DNA of 64,000 bases from DAISJI01 sp964559835 (GTDB taxonomy: Bacteria > Acidobacteriota > Terriglobia > Terriglobales > Acidobacteriaceae), in contig CAZLJE010000022.1 of assembly GCA_964559835.1 (NCBI GenBank), positions 29,297-93,296 of the forward strand, read 5' to 3'. Position 1 is the stretch's first letter. Each line of letters begins with the position of its first letter. Made by a program: the position numbers and the translations under genes. Under the pieces are notes generated by a model that was not told the DNA's origin, searched no databases, and was given only the letters and a program-made list of their open reading frames with translations. Below are positions 51,101 through 58,449 of this stretch, in pieces.

Positions 51101-51773
51101 TCAGCACCGAAAGGTTCTGCTGAATGATGGATTCGAACAGCGACGCCATCAGCTCGTCTGGAGGCACGCCCTGCTTTTGCAGGCCGTTGATGTCAGTCTC
51201 GGCAAATACGCCGCACTTGCCGGCTACAGGGTGCAGCTTCAGGCCCTTGTAGCCCATATTGCAGAGCTCTTCCGACGGAATCCGCAGCTTGGCGTTAATC
51301 TTGTCGATCACCGCGCCGGTGCCGCCCGCGCACTTGTCGTTCATCGAGGGCAGCTTCTTCTTTTTACCGGTCTCCGGATCTTCCTTGAAGATGATGATCT
51401 TCGCGTCCTGCCCGCCGAGTTCGATGACCGAGCCGCATTCGGGATACAGCTTCTCGACGGCCAGCGAGACGGCGTTCACTTCCTGCACGAATTTCGCGCC
51501 GAGGTGCTTGCATAGTCCCGAGCCGCCCGAGCCGGTGATGAACATCCGGAAATTCTCGTATGGCGTGTTCGGAAAGTCGTTCTTGATGGCGTGTAACATC
51601 TCCAGCAGCTTCTCCGGCTGCTTGGTCTCGTGCCGCTGGTAATCCGCCCAGAGGATCTCGTCGGTCGCGTTATCGACGACGGTGATCTTCACAGTCGTGG
51701 AGCCAACGTCCACGCCCATCCAAAGGTGTTCGTACTTTTTCTGCGAATCCGCTTTATCGGTCAATCCAGGCAT
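48174..51773 (-). CDS. Acyl-CoA dehydratase activase (BadF/BcrA/HgdC type), fused
   Basis: A 1199-residue protein made of two BadF/BadG/BcrA/BcrD ATPase domains and a long C-terminal region. Domain 1 has MGVDVGSTTVKITVVD and the Cys-bridge context GSGGSGLCKHLG and KCAGGTGAVIDKI; domain 2 (around residue 355) has LGLDGGSTSTKAVLVDKDR, GVGTTGYAKDILKDAIG and QCSAGNGYFLQGTC. The C-terminal region has the DUF2229-type GIPKALNMYSCGPFFTTYFESLG-like block. Activases transfer an electron to a 2-hydroxyacyl-CoA dehydratase with ATP use. Partner gene lies upstream. Confidence 0.85.
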   Translation of the reverse strand: MPGLTDKADSQKKYEHLWMGVDVGSTTVKITVVDNATDEILWADYQRHETKQPEKLLEMLHAIKNDFPNTPYENFRMFITGSGGSGLCKHLGAKFVQEVNAVSLAVEKLYPECGSVIELGGQDAKIIIFKEDPETGKKKKLPSMNDKCAGGTGAVIDKINAKLRIPSEELCNMGYKGLKLHPVAGKCGVFAETDINGLQKQGVPPDELMASLFESIIQQNLSVLTRGNTLRPTVLLLGGPNCYIKGMRDCWKVNIPKIWEERNYPLPEGVNPEDLVKTPDNAQYFACIGAVEYGKNEDPGLGVYQGFEKLEWYITEGRVQEKAKKGGAQALAKSPEDLDAFTKKYTKKKFIPTTFQPGQVVEGFLGLDGGSTSTKAVLVDKDRNVLCKTYQLSRGNPIEDTQEVLAKVAKQVTDSGATLKIMGVGTTGYAKDILKDAIGADVALVETVAHTQSALHFYPDADVICDVGGQDIKIIILKEGRVKDFKLNTQCSAGNGYFLQGTCESFGFKVEDFADIAFNAKGFPQFGYGCAVFMQSDIVDFQRQGWKPEEIMAGLCNVLPKNIWLYVSQIPNLSAIGKKFVLQGGTQHNMAAVKSQVDFIESRFKGKEVQPDVIVHQHCGEAGAIGCAFEAVRLWENGKQTTFIGLDQVASISYTTTREEATRCYFCKNKCLRTFIDVKTMTPNPNYKPPVKTKVPLLPGAQRLIIATCEKGTVENVEEMRVIKGDIDAIKKENPNLVELAAKAAFKSYEPPVVADAIPKLAFTKEQKKRVDLMKKRAELKIGMPKALNMYSCGPFFTTYFESLGVKAENIFWSEYTSEQLYKEGAKRGAIDPCFPSKVGIPHVHNLLYSIHPKKKLDIVFFPMIDSLPTFLYKTQSSRACPTVTATPASVKAAFTKESDLFAEKGVIWKDTLTCLDNDKVLHRQMYDDWKDILGLSEEENYRAVQQGLNAMKKFDNDIMRAEARKVLKKLEDEDKLGIVLLGRPYHNDPGINHEILEEFQKIGYPIFSQDSLPLDDEIVWKLFGDEVKAGIIEHPLDVSDAWKNSYSENTTRKVWAAKYIARHPNLIALELSSFKCGHDAPIYTVIEEIVEHSGTPYFCFKDIDENKPSGSIKIRVETIGYFLKRYREDMVKAKAKHMTIEEQLKQFEDRLRHELRLAGSSSAEGSCCGTHEEAASADLVSIQGIQQPANDLVELAGD

Positions 51774-51826
51774 TTGGCCTCTCGGGAACTCGTTGGTTCA
51801 GCTTCGAGGTTGCGGTTTGTCGCTTC

Positions 51827-51862
51827 CCAGTTGTCAGTCGCTGCAAAGCAACTGACAACTGG
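51827..51862. repeat. Perfect 12-bp inverted repeat CCAGTTGTCAGT
   Basis: Arms 51827-51838 and 51851-51862, loop 12 nt, followed by further GGCAACTA/GCAACTG units. It lies between the activase and dehydratase genes. Confidence 0.5.
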
Positions 51863-51878
51863 CAACTAGCAACTGCTT

Positions 51879-53657
51879 TCAGTGCGCATCCTGGTGGTAC
51901 GGGACAGACGCACCCATTTTCTCAGCCACGTGGATAGCGAAGTTCGGAGCCGTGCCGACCACACCCTTGTACTTCGGCACGTGATACAGGCCGGCTGACA
52001 TCTCCGGATGCTGGTCGACGTATGCCTTCAGCTCGTCTACCGTCTTGCCCAACTTGCTGAGAACGTCCTTCATCTCCAGCTTCGCCTTGGCCTTGGCTTC
52101 GCCGAGCGCCATCTGCACGCGGCTATGAGCGTTGATCTCGCCTTCGCCCGACGTTTCGATCGGCAGGAAGATCATGTCCTTATAGTGCGCCACCACCGCC
52201 GATTGCGCGCCGTCGGACTGCGTGGAGGGCATGCACCCGAACGGCTTTAGCGACAGCACCATGTGGCACAGCTCTTTGTTGGAGTAATAAATGTTCTTCG
52301 CGACTTCCAGGTGGCCTTCGCCTCCGCCCGCGCGCGAGTTGTAATAAGGATGGCCCAGGCGCTGCAGTTCGTACTGGTTGACCAGCTTGTGCGCCGTCCC
52401 GCCCAGAGCTTCGACGATGCGGTGATACTCGCGGGCGAAGATGACCTCCGCCGCCTTCAGCTTCATCAGCTTGTTGCGGTAATTCCACTCGATCTTCGTG
52501 CGCTTCGCGACGTTCCACGCCGAAGGCATCACCGCGCCTTCTTCGAGTCCCTTCGTGTCGCGGATCTTCTGCACCACCTGGTGGATCATGTACATGATCC
52601 AGGTCCCGATCGGCTCCACGATGACCTGCGCGCCTTCCTTCTCCAGGAAGCGGAACATGTTGAAGTTCCCGTCGCCTTCGGTGGTCTGCGCCCAGAACTC
52701 GCCCGTGACCTTCACGATCGGCTTTACCCGGAGGCGGTCCACCTTAATGTTGTTGTAGCGCTGCCGGACGTGGTCCAACCCTTGCGTGTAGTCGTCGCTA
52801 TAAAGCTGGTTGAGGAACTTGCCGAGGTACTCGACCGTCCCCTTCATCGGGATCTTGTCGGCGATCGCGCCCAGCTTGTCTTCCACCTTCCACGGCGACT
52901 TCTTGCGCAGCACTTCGTGCATATAGTCGACCATGGCGTCGAGGACCTCATCGGTCTCGCCGGCGTTCTGTTCGAAGGGACGCACCTGGTACGCGACCTC
53001 ATTGATGATGTCGCCCATGTTCAGGCCGTTGAGCAGGTTGAGGAAGAAGTCGAGGTTCATGTCCAGCCCGGCTTCGGCCTCCGACTGGTCCAGACCGCCC
53101 GACTGCTGGAACAGCATCACGCGGAAGCCGTCGAACCCGGCATTACGCAGGGCCAGGCGATACTCAGCTTCATACATGCCGAAGCGGCACGGGCCGCAGG
53201 CGCCGGCCGTCAGGAAGAGATAGTTGTTGATCAGGTCTTCTTTCTTAATGCCTGACTCTTCCAGCTTCTGCAGGTACTGCACCAGGTTGCCGACGGTGAA
53301 GTAGGTCGGATTGCACTGGCCGTTGTTGCCGTACTCCTTACCCAACTGGAACGCCTTGACATCGGCCACCGGCACGACTTCGCACTTGTATCCCAGGCCT
53401 TCGAGCGCGCCGTGAACAAGTTTTTCGTGTTTCCAGGTGAGACCGCCGAAGAGCAGCGTCGTGCGATGGCGCTGGTCCTTGGTGAACGGCCGTTCGATGG
53501 GCTTATGGAAGTGATGGATCTGCCGCTGCGTCAGGCCGGCTTCGCGCTCGAGACGCGCTCTTTCTTCGGCTACGCGCTGGCGGATGGCGTCTTCGACGGG
53601 CGATGAAATCTGCACTAGACCGGCGTTCTGCGGAGGGATCTGCGTGCTTGTGCTCAT
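51879..53657 (-). CDS. 2-Hydroxyacyl-CoA dehydratase-like (HgdB/DUF2229) protein
   Basis: A 592-residue protein, start at ATG 53657 with AAGGTGAGG upstream. It has LLFGGLTWKHEKLVHGALEGLGYK, SGGLDQSEAEAG, ACGPCRFGMYEAEYRLAL (cysteines for a [4Fe-4S] cluster), KPFGCMPSTQSDGAQSAV and FLPIETSGEGEINAHSRVQ. These are features of the HgdB/BcrB family and of the DUF2229 part of large activases. The substrate cannot be told. Members work in reductive, oxygen-sensitive pathways. It lies 105 bp before the activase gene. Confidence 0.82.
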   Translation of the reverse strand: MSTSTQIPPQNAGLVQISSPVEDAIRQRVAEERARLEREAGLTQRQIHHFHKPIERPFTKDQRHRTTLLFGGLTWKHEKLVHGALEGLGYKCEVVPVADVKAFQLGKEYGNNGQCNPTYFTVGNLVQYLQKLEESGIKKEDLINNYLFLTAGACGPCRFGMYEAEYRLALRNAGFDGFRVMLFQQSGGLDQSEAEAGLDMNLDFFLNLLNGLNMGDIINEVAYQVRPFEQNAGETDEVLDAMVDYMHEVLRKKSPWKVEDKLGAIADKIPMKGTVEYLGKFLNQLYSDDYTQGLDHVRQRYNNIKVDRLRVKPIVKVTGEFWAQTTEGDGNFNMFRFLEKEGAQVIVEPIGTWIMYMIHQVVQKIRDTKGLEEGAVMPSAWNVAKRTKIEWNYRNKLMKLKAAEVIFAREYHRIVEALGGTAHKLVNQYELQRLGHPYYNSRAGGGEGHLEVAKNIYYSNKELCHMVLSLKPFGCMPSTQSDGAQSAVVAHYKDMIFLPIETSGEGEINAHSRVQMALGEAKAKAKLEMKDVLSKLGKTVDELKAYVDQHPEMSAGLYHVPKYKGVVGTAPNFAIHVAEKMGASVPYHQDAH

Positions 53658-53865
53658 TAGCCTCACCTTAGGGAACGGTGTTCCCGGTTCTTACGCGCCG
53701 CCAAGATAGACCTATCCGGGCACACGTAAATCGCCCTATTGTTGACCTAGAGGTAGAAAGGAGCGATGGGAAAGTGGTGAATGGGGATTTTCACGCAGTC
53801 AGCGGCAGAACGCGGGGTTTAGTGGCAAGTTCGAATTATTATTTTCAGCAACTTACGAGCGGACT

Positions 53866-53881
53866 TGTGACAAGGGTCACG
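53866..53881. promoter_or_regulatory. CRP/FNR-like palindrome TGTGA-N6-TCACG
   Basis: TGTGA (53866-53870) and TCACG (53877-53881) match the CRP half-sites TGTGA/TCACA in nine of ten positions. It lies about 210 bp upstream of the dehydratase start. A regulator of the CRP/FNR family is not in the window. Confidence 0.35.
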
Positions 53882-54112
53882 GGCCGAGGGGCGCGGGGCG
53901 CGGGGCGAGCTAACGGCCAGCCACAGTATAGAAACCGGCAACTGTCGGCGCTTTCGTCCGCCGGCCAGCGCTCCGATGCTCCTGCCGATCGAACCATCTC
54001 CGTGATGGCATGTCGCGGCCCGCGGCCCGGATTCCGCGACCCGTTTTGGGAATTCTCCACATAAATACCTGGTTTTCCTCACGCCTCGAAACTCGCACCT
54101 TGCGCCTCAAGC

Positions 54113-54121
54113 TGTTAAACT
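54113..54121 (+). promoter_or_regulatory. Extended -10 (TGTTAAACT) of ssb
   Basis: It lies 24 nt before the ATG of ssb, and a Shine-Dalgarno GGAG (54136-54139) follows. Confidence 0.4.
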
Positions 54122-54145
54122 CCGCCTTTACTGAAGGAGCGCCTC

Positions 54146-54622
54146 ATGCCGCGTAGCGTAAATAAGGTCATTCTGGTCGGACACCTCGGCAAAGATCCGG
54201 AAGTCAAGTTCACACCCAGTGGAATGCCCGTTGCTAAATTCAGCATCGCGACGAGCGACCGGCACAAAGACAAAGACGGCAACTGGCAAGAGCGTACGGA
54301 ATGGCACAACCTGGTCGCCTTCCAACGCACTGCCGAGATCATCGGCGAATACTGCAAGAAGGGCTCGCAGATCTACATCGAGGGCAAGCTCCAGACCAGT
54401 TCCTGGGACGACAAGGAAACCGGCCAGAAGAAGTACAAAACGGAAGTACTCGTCAACGACCTCGTTCTGCTCGGGGGACGCGGCGGACAGGGCGGCGGAT
54501 CTTCGTCCAGCGAGGGCGGCAGCTTCAACCAATCGCGCCAATCCGGCGGCAACAACATGGACCAGCGCGCCCCCGAACCCGAACACGCCAGCCAGATCAC
54601 GGACGACGATATCCCGTTCTGA
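54146..54622 (+). CDS. ssb: Single-stranded DNA-binding protein
   Basis: A 158-residue SSB. OB-fold residues 4-105: VNKVILVGHLGKDPEV, FSIATSDRHKDKDGNWQERTEWHNLVAF, YCKKGSQIYIEGKLQTSSWDDKETGQ. A Gly/Ser-rich linker then leads to the acidic tip DDDIPF, which binds partner repair and replication proteins. RBS GAAGGAG at 7-9 nt upstream. Confidence 0.97.
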   Translation: MPRSVNKVILVGHLGKDPEVKFTPSGMPVAKFSIATSDRHKDKDGNWQERTEWHNLVAFQRTAEIIGEYCKKGSQIYIEGKLQTSSWDDKETGQKKYKTEVLVNDLVLLGGRGGQGGGSSSSEGGSFNQSRQSGGNNMDQRAPEPEHASQITDDDIPF

Positions 54623-54677
54623 AGGTCTGCCAGGTTCGGTCAGGAACACGCCTGATCGGATGAGTGTCTAAGTACTT

Positions 54678-55865
54678 GTGCGGATAAAAACCACTGTTAA
54701 GCGCGCGGCAGTCGTCGGCGCGCTGTTCATTCTGGCCGCTATCATTTTCTGCTTCGTCGCAATCCAAGTACAGCAACGCTCACTAGAGCGGAGAGCCACG
54801 GCCCTACTCCAGGTATTACGCGACACTGAACTGCGGATGACTCCGCGCGCTAACGCGTTCTCTCTGTTGAGCAAGGTCGACCTTCCATGGGTCCAACGCG
54901 GCGCATGCCCGAATACAAACTGCACGACTGATTTTGATCTTCGTGATTTCGCCTGGAAACACATCGACTTTTTCGCCGGCCATCAGTGGCTTTTCAGGGC
55001 ATATGAAATCCTGCGCGGCAGACCGGCCCGCATTCGCGCAAGTATTGCCATCATTGACGGCGTCGTATGGGAGAAGGACTTTACGGTCTTCCTTGAAGTT
55101 CCCGAGCAGGAGGGCCCTTTCGCCCCGTTCCGTGGCAATCACTACACCTTGATCGCGTCGTTGGGGACCCAATCGAATTTCTACCCACACATTTCCCCTC
55201 GCCTTCTCTTACATACAAACTACGAGATTGGCCAGCCGGGGGGATGTTCGGTGTGTGTCGAGGGGTGGGTGAAGTTCACGCCATTCGCCGCACCCGACGA
55301 TGTGCGCAGGCTAATGCAGGTAAACCTGTCCTGCCTCACGAGATGGAGGCCATGCCGTGACCAATCGGATCTTATCCCGGTTGCGTGGTCTGAATATCTT
55401 GTTGACTCTGACGCCGATCGAAGCGATGAGTTGCGGAATGAGTTGCCTAAGTGTGGCCCGGCAGTGGTCGGCCTATTCGCTCGCGATTCCCAAAACGCCG
55501 TGATTGCAGCTGCGATTGCCACTCGTGTCGCAGCGGAAAACGGCGAATCCTTCCAGTCAACAGCTTTCCGTCTCGTGCAACGACTGAAAAGGGCCGACTT
55601 TTGGCACGTTGGCGGCGTGCGCGAAGCGCGAGTATACGATGGTCAGGTGGCGCTGGCGTCAACGGACAAGATGACCGAAGTGACTCCAGGAAAGCAATTC
55701 ATCTTGCTGTTTAACCACTACCCCATGGCGAAAGAGGCGATGGAAGAATCATTGGAAACTTGTGGCATCGTTCCAGCGACTGAAAAAAACCTGGATTTGG
55801 TGAAGTCTCGCATAGCAGAGGATTTTCGCGCCACACATCCTGACCCACCTCGACCGAACGAATGA
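54678..55865 (+). CDS. Membrane-anchored hypothetical protein
   Basis: The 395-residue protein starts with GTG at 54678 and has a single N-terminal membrane helix (AAVVGALFILAAIIFCFVAIQVQ). The rest is soluble, with a disulfide-like pair (GACPNTNCTTDFDLRDFAW, GGCSVCVEGW), ITVFLEVPEQEGPF and VGLFARDSQNAVIAAAIA. I do not recognise a family. Codon use looks less GC-rich than the neighbours, which may hint at transfer. Probably periplasmic. Confidence 0.6.
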   Translation: MRIKTTVKRAAVVGALFILAAIIFCFVAIQVQQRSLERRATALLQVLRDTELRMTPRANAFSLLSKVDLPWVQRGACPNTNCTTDFDLRDFAWKHIDFFAGHQWLFRAYEILRGRPARIRASIAIIDGVVWEKDFTVFLEVPEQEGPFAPFRGNHYTLIASLGTQSNFYPHISPRLLLHTNYEIGQPGGCSVCVEGWVKFTPFAAPDDVRRLMQVNLSCLTRWRPCRDQSDLIPVAWSEYLVDSDADRSDELRNELPKCGPAVVGLFARDSQNAVIAAAIATRVAAENGESFQSTAFRLVQRLKRADFWHVGGVREARVYDGQVALASTDKMTEVTPGKQFILLFNHYPMAKEAMEESLETCGIVPATEKNLDLVKSRIAEDFRATHPDPPRPNE

Positions 55866-55900
55866 TCTCGGCGGGTGGCCCACCCTAGCCGCCTTTGCTA

Positions 55901-55929
55901 GAGCTTGCCCTGAGCGCAGTCGAAGGGGG
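55901..55929 (+). repeat. Dispersed GAGCGNAGTCGA-type repeat, copy 2
   Basis: CTTGCCCTGAGCGCAGTCG followed by AAGGG. Related to 9101-9120. Confidence 0.4.
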
Positions 55930-55950
55930 GCAGACTAAACTACTCCCGCC

Positions 55951-57120
55951 GTGCTCACCACCATCGCCATCGCGAACTACCGTTCTCTCCGCGATGTGGT
56001 CCTTCCGCTGAAGAACCTGAACGTCATCACCGGAGCGAACGGAACTGGCAAATCCAATCTCTATCGAGCCCTGCGCCTGCTCGCCGACATCGCCCAGGGC
56101 CGAATCGTTTCCTCTATCGCTCGCGAAGGCGGACTGCAATCCACCCTCTGGGCCGGCCCTGAGCAGATCGCGAAATCCCTGCGTCGCGGCGACTTCCCTG
56201 TTCAAGGCACCGCCAGCTATGAGCGGACGAACCTACGCATGGGCTTCTCTACCGACGAGTACGGCTACTCGATCGACCTTGGGTTGCCGCCGCAAAACAG
56301 AGGTACAATATCGGCTTTCCTTTTGGACCCCCACATCAAGCGCGAGTGCATCTGGCATGGAACCCAGCTGCGTTCCAGCACCCTGCTGGTCGACCGACGC
56401 GGCGCACTGCTGCGCGTCCGCGGCGACCACGACTGGAATAATGTCGAACTGAATCTCTCGCCCTTTGACAGCATGATGGCGCGCATCTCAGACCCGCGGA
56501 ACGCACCCGAAGTCCTGTTTCTGCGCGAAACCATCCGTGCATGGCGCTTTTACGACCACTTCCGGATCGATCCCGAAAGCCCCGTGCGCATCTCTCAGAT
56601 CGGCACTTGGACGCCAGTCCTCGGCGACGATGGATCCGACCTCGGCCCCGCCATTCAGACGCTGGAAGAGCTCGATTACGGCGGCGCATTCGCCGAGGCC
56701 GTCAACGATGCTTTCCCATGCAGCAGAGTTTACGTGCGGTGTGATCACGGTAGGTTCACGGTCGAGATGTCCCAACACGGTTTGCTGCGTCCTTTGACCG
56801 CAGCCGAGCTATCCGACGGTACCCTTCGTTATCTGCTCTGGATTGCCGCTCTGCTCACTCCACGCCCACCGGCGCTCATGGTCATGAACGAGCCGGAGAC
56901 GAGCCTGCACCCCGACCTGCTGCCGGCACTCGCGAGGTTGATTTCGAAGGCCGCGGAACGCACGCAGGTCATCGTGGTCACACATGCGGCCCGATTGGTA
57001 TCGGCGCTCCAGCAACAGCCGCAATGTAACTCGATCCTGCTGACGAAGAGTTTCGGCGAAACCACCATCGACGGCGCCAACCGGTTCAACACGCCGAAGT
57101 GGCAGTGGCCCGCCAGATAA
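55951..57120 (+). CDS. AAA-family ATPase (COG4637-like)
   Basis: GTG start. The 389-residue ABC-type ATPase has Walker A GANGTGKS at residues 28-35, a central insertion and LRPLTAAELSDGTLRYLLWIAALL (signature-like) and Walker B region MVMNEPETSLHPDLLPALARLI, in which the usual Asp is Asn; this NEPE form is, to my knowledge, common in this predicted-ATPase family. It ends with a QVIVVTHAARL switch. Such ATPases often act with nucleases or as DNA repair factors, but here no partner gene is adjacent. Confidence 0.8.
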   Translation: MLTTIAIANYRSLRDVVLPLKNLNVITGANGTGKSNLYRALRLLADIAQGRIVSSIAREGGLQSTLWAGPEQIAKSLRRGDFPVQGTASYERTNLRMGFSTDEYGYSIDLGLPPQNRGTISAFLLDPHIKRECIWHGTQLRSSTLLVDRRGALLRVRGDHDWNNVELNLSPFDSMMARISDPRNAPEVLFLRETIRAWRFYDHFRIDPESPVRISQIGTWTPVLGDDGSDLGPAIQTLEELDYGGAFAEAVNDAFPCSRVYVRCDHGRFTVEMSQHGLLRPLTAAELSDGTLRYLLWIAALLTPRPPALMVMNEPETSLHPDLLPALARLISKAAERTQVIVVTHAARLVSALQQQPQCNSILLTKSFGETTIDGANRFNTPKWQWPAR

Positions 57121-57127
57121 CAAACAA

Positions 57128-57168
57128 AAAGGACACGCGAGCACACTTCATGCGCTTGCGTGTCCTTT
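57128..57168. terminator. Bidirectional terminator between AAA ATPase and RRM protein genes
   Basis: AAAGGACACGC (57128-57138) pairs with GCGTGTCCTTT (57158-57168). The T-rich side works in both directions. Confidence 0.8.
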
Positions 57169-57173
57169 GTTTT

Positions 57174-57202
57174 CCTAACGCCTAATGCCTAAGCCTGGCG
57201 CC
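57174..57202 (+). repeat. GCCTAAYGCCTAA microrepeat
   Basis: CCTAACGCCTAATGCCTAAGCCTGGCGCCTG-type block (units of about 8 bp) after the terminator. Confidence 0.35.
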
Positions 57203-57209
57203 TGTTTTT

Positions 57210-57605
57210 TTACCAGCCGCGTCCGCCACCGCCACCGCCACGGCCGCCGCGGCCACCACCACCGCCGCCACCGTACCCGCCGCGTCCGCCGCCACCTCCA
57301 CGGCCTCCGCCGCCACCGCCACCAAAGCCGCGTCCGCCACCGCCGCCACCTGCGCGGTCGGTTTTCGGACGTGCTTCGTTCACGGTGAGATTGCGGCCGT
57401 CCAGTGCGCTGCCGTTCAACTGCTGCATCGCTGTTTCGGCTTCGCTGTCGTTCGCCATTTCCACGAACGCGAATCCGCGGGGCTGGCCGCTATCGCGATC
57501 GCGCACGATGTTAACGTTGTCTACCTGGCCGAACTGCGAAAAAGCCTGGCGCAGCGCTTCTTCATCGGTCTGGAAATTCAGATTGCCCACGTAAATGTTT
57601 TTCAC
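57210..57605 (-). CDS. RRM-domain RNA-binding protein with Gly-rich tail
   Basis: GTG at 57605, with GGAG before it. The 131-residue protein starts with the RRM (RNP2 KNIYVGNLNF; RNP1 RGFAFVEM), residues 1-80, followed by a Gly/Arg tail (GGGGGGRGFGGGGGGGRGG type). Cyanobacterial and acidobacterial versions are cold-induced RNA-binding proteins. It acts in the cytoplasm on mRNA. Confidence 0.9.
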   Translation of the reverse strand: MKNIYVGNLNFQTDEEALRQAFSQFGQVDNVNIVRDRDSGQPRGFAFVEMANDSEAETAMQQLNGSALDGRNLTVNEARPKTDRAGGGGGGRGFGGGGGGGRGGGGGRGGYGGGGGGGRGGRGGGGGGRGW

Positions 57606-57789
57606 TGTCACCTCTCCGAACTTGAGGTTGCTCGATATCACGGCGCGGCAGGCAATCCAAACAGAAGCGGAAGCTCTACACAGGTCGCGAACGCTAGCAG
57701 GGCTAAGATGCTATCACGCGGACGGTCGTTACAGGGATTAACGATATTTTTTCCGTCCGGGCAACGGGAACTCCGGTTTTAACATCGTG

Positions 57790-58008
57790 TATCCGGCTTC
57801 CGGCTTCCGGCTTCCGGCTTCCGGCTTCCGGCTTCCGGCTTCCGGCTTCCGGCNNNNNNNNNNNNNNNNNNNNNNNNNNNNNNNNNNNNNNNNNNNNNNN
57901 NNNNNNNNNNNNNNNNNNNNNNNNNNNNNNNNNNNNNNNNNNNNNNNNNNNNNTCCGGCTTCCGGCTTCCGGCTTCCGGCTTCCGGCTTCCGGCTTCCGG
58001 CTTCCGGC
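57790..58008 (+). repeat. (CTTCCGG)n heptamer array interrupted by 100 N
   Basis: Perfect heptamers run from 57790 to 57853 and from 57954 to 58008. The 100 N (57854-57953) between them are an assembly gap of unknown size, so the true array may be longer or shorter. Confidence 0.9.
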
Positions 58009-58024
58009 CTACGACGTACTTGCT

Positions 58025-58033
58025 TGTTAGAAT
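58025..58033 (+). promoter_or_regulatory. Extended -10 (TGTTAGAAT) of cyaY
   Basis: Ends 6 nt before the ATG at 58040; no Shine-Dalgarno possible. Leaderless start inferred. Confidence 0.45.
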
Positions 58034-58039
58034 TCCACC

Positions 58040-58363
58040 ATGTCCGATTTCGCCAAGCAATCCGAGCAGTCGTTGAGTTCCCTCCGGCAGGCCCTCATCA
58101 AGGCCGAGGAGAGCGCCGATTTTGAGGTCGAGGACGCCGGCGGCGCCATCCACATCTCCTTCGACGACCCGCCGGCGAAATTCGTCATTTCGCCCAATTC
58201 CGCGGTCAACCAGATATGGATCTCGGCGCTGTCCACCAGCTTCAAACTGGACTGGTCCGCCGAAAAGAACGATTTTGTGCTCCTCAAGAGCGGCGAGGCG
58301 CTCAAGCCGCTGGTTGCGCGCCTAATCGGCGAACAAACCGGTGAATCCGTCTCCCTCGGCTGA
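58040..58363 (+). CDS. cyaY: Frataxin-like iron donor CyaY
   Basis: The 107-residue protein matches the frataxin fold: acidic first helix (LRQALIKAEESADFEVEDAGGAIHISFDD), FVISPNSAVNQIWISALSTSFKLDW and IGEQTGESVSLG at the end. Frataxins donate iron and regulate the cysteine desulfurase in iron-sulfur assembly. The Trp and the acidic ridge are present. Frataxin is less usual outside Proteobacteria and may point to cluster assembly with the scaffold at 8703. Confidence 0.82.
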   Translation: MSDFAKQSEQSLSSLRQALIKAEESADFEVEDAGGAIHISFDDPPAKFVISPNSAVNQIWISALSTSFKLDWSAEKNDFVLLKSGEALKPLVARLIGEQTGESVSLG

Positions 58364-58436
58364 GGCTGTTTTCTCAATCGGCAATCGGCAATTCTTTTGC
58401 TTGTAATTTCCTCCTAACCTCCTCCCCTAACTCCTG

Positions 58437-58442
58437 TCTAAT
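58437..58442 (+). promoter_or_regulatory. -10-like TCTAAT of the sigma gene
   Basis: TGTCTAAT ends 7 nt before the ATG at 58450. Same form as before the DinB gene. Confidence 0.3.
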
Positions 58443-58449
58443 CGCACGG

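Larger units (their letters stand above)
53658..54145. other. 488-bp divergent intergenic region
   Basis: No gene supported. Contains a CRP-like palindrome (53866-53881), a GGGCGC-type repeat and the ssb promoter. Confidence 0.5.
57642..58039. other. Intergenic region with assembly gap
   Basis: Apart from the heptamer array, the 57642-57786 stretch shows no gene. Confidence 0.5.

Noticed and set aside
53678..54064. A 128-residue frame and three minus-strand frames in the divergent region
   Set aside because: No recognisable domains, no ribosome-binding site and overlap with repeats; likely chance frames in GC-rich DNA.
57790..58008. CRISPR array
   Set aside because: The unit is 7 bp without spacers and no cas gene is near.
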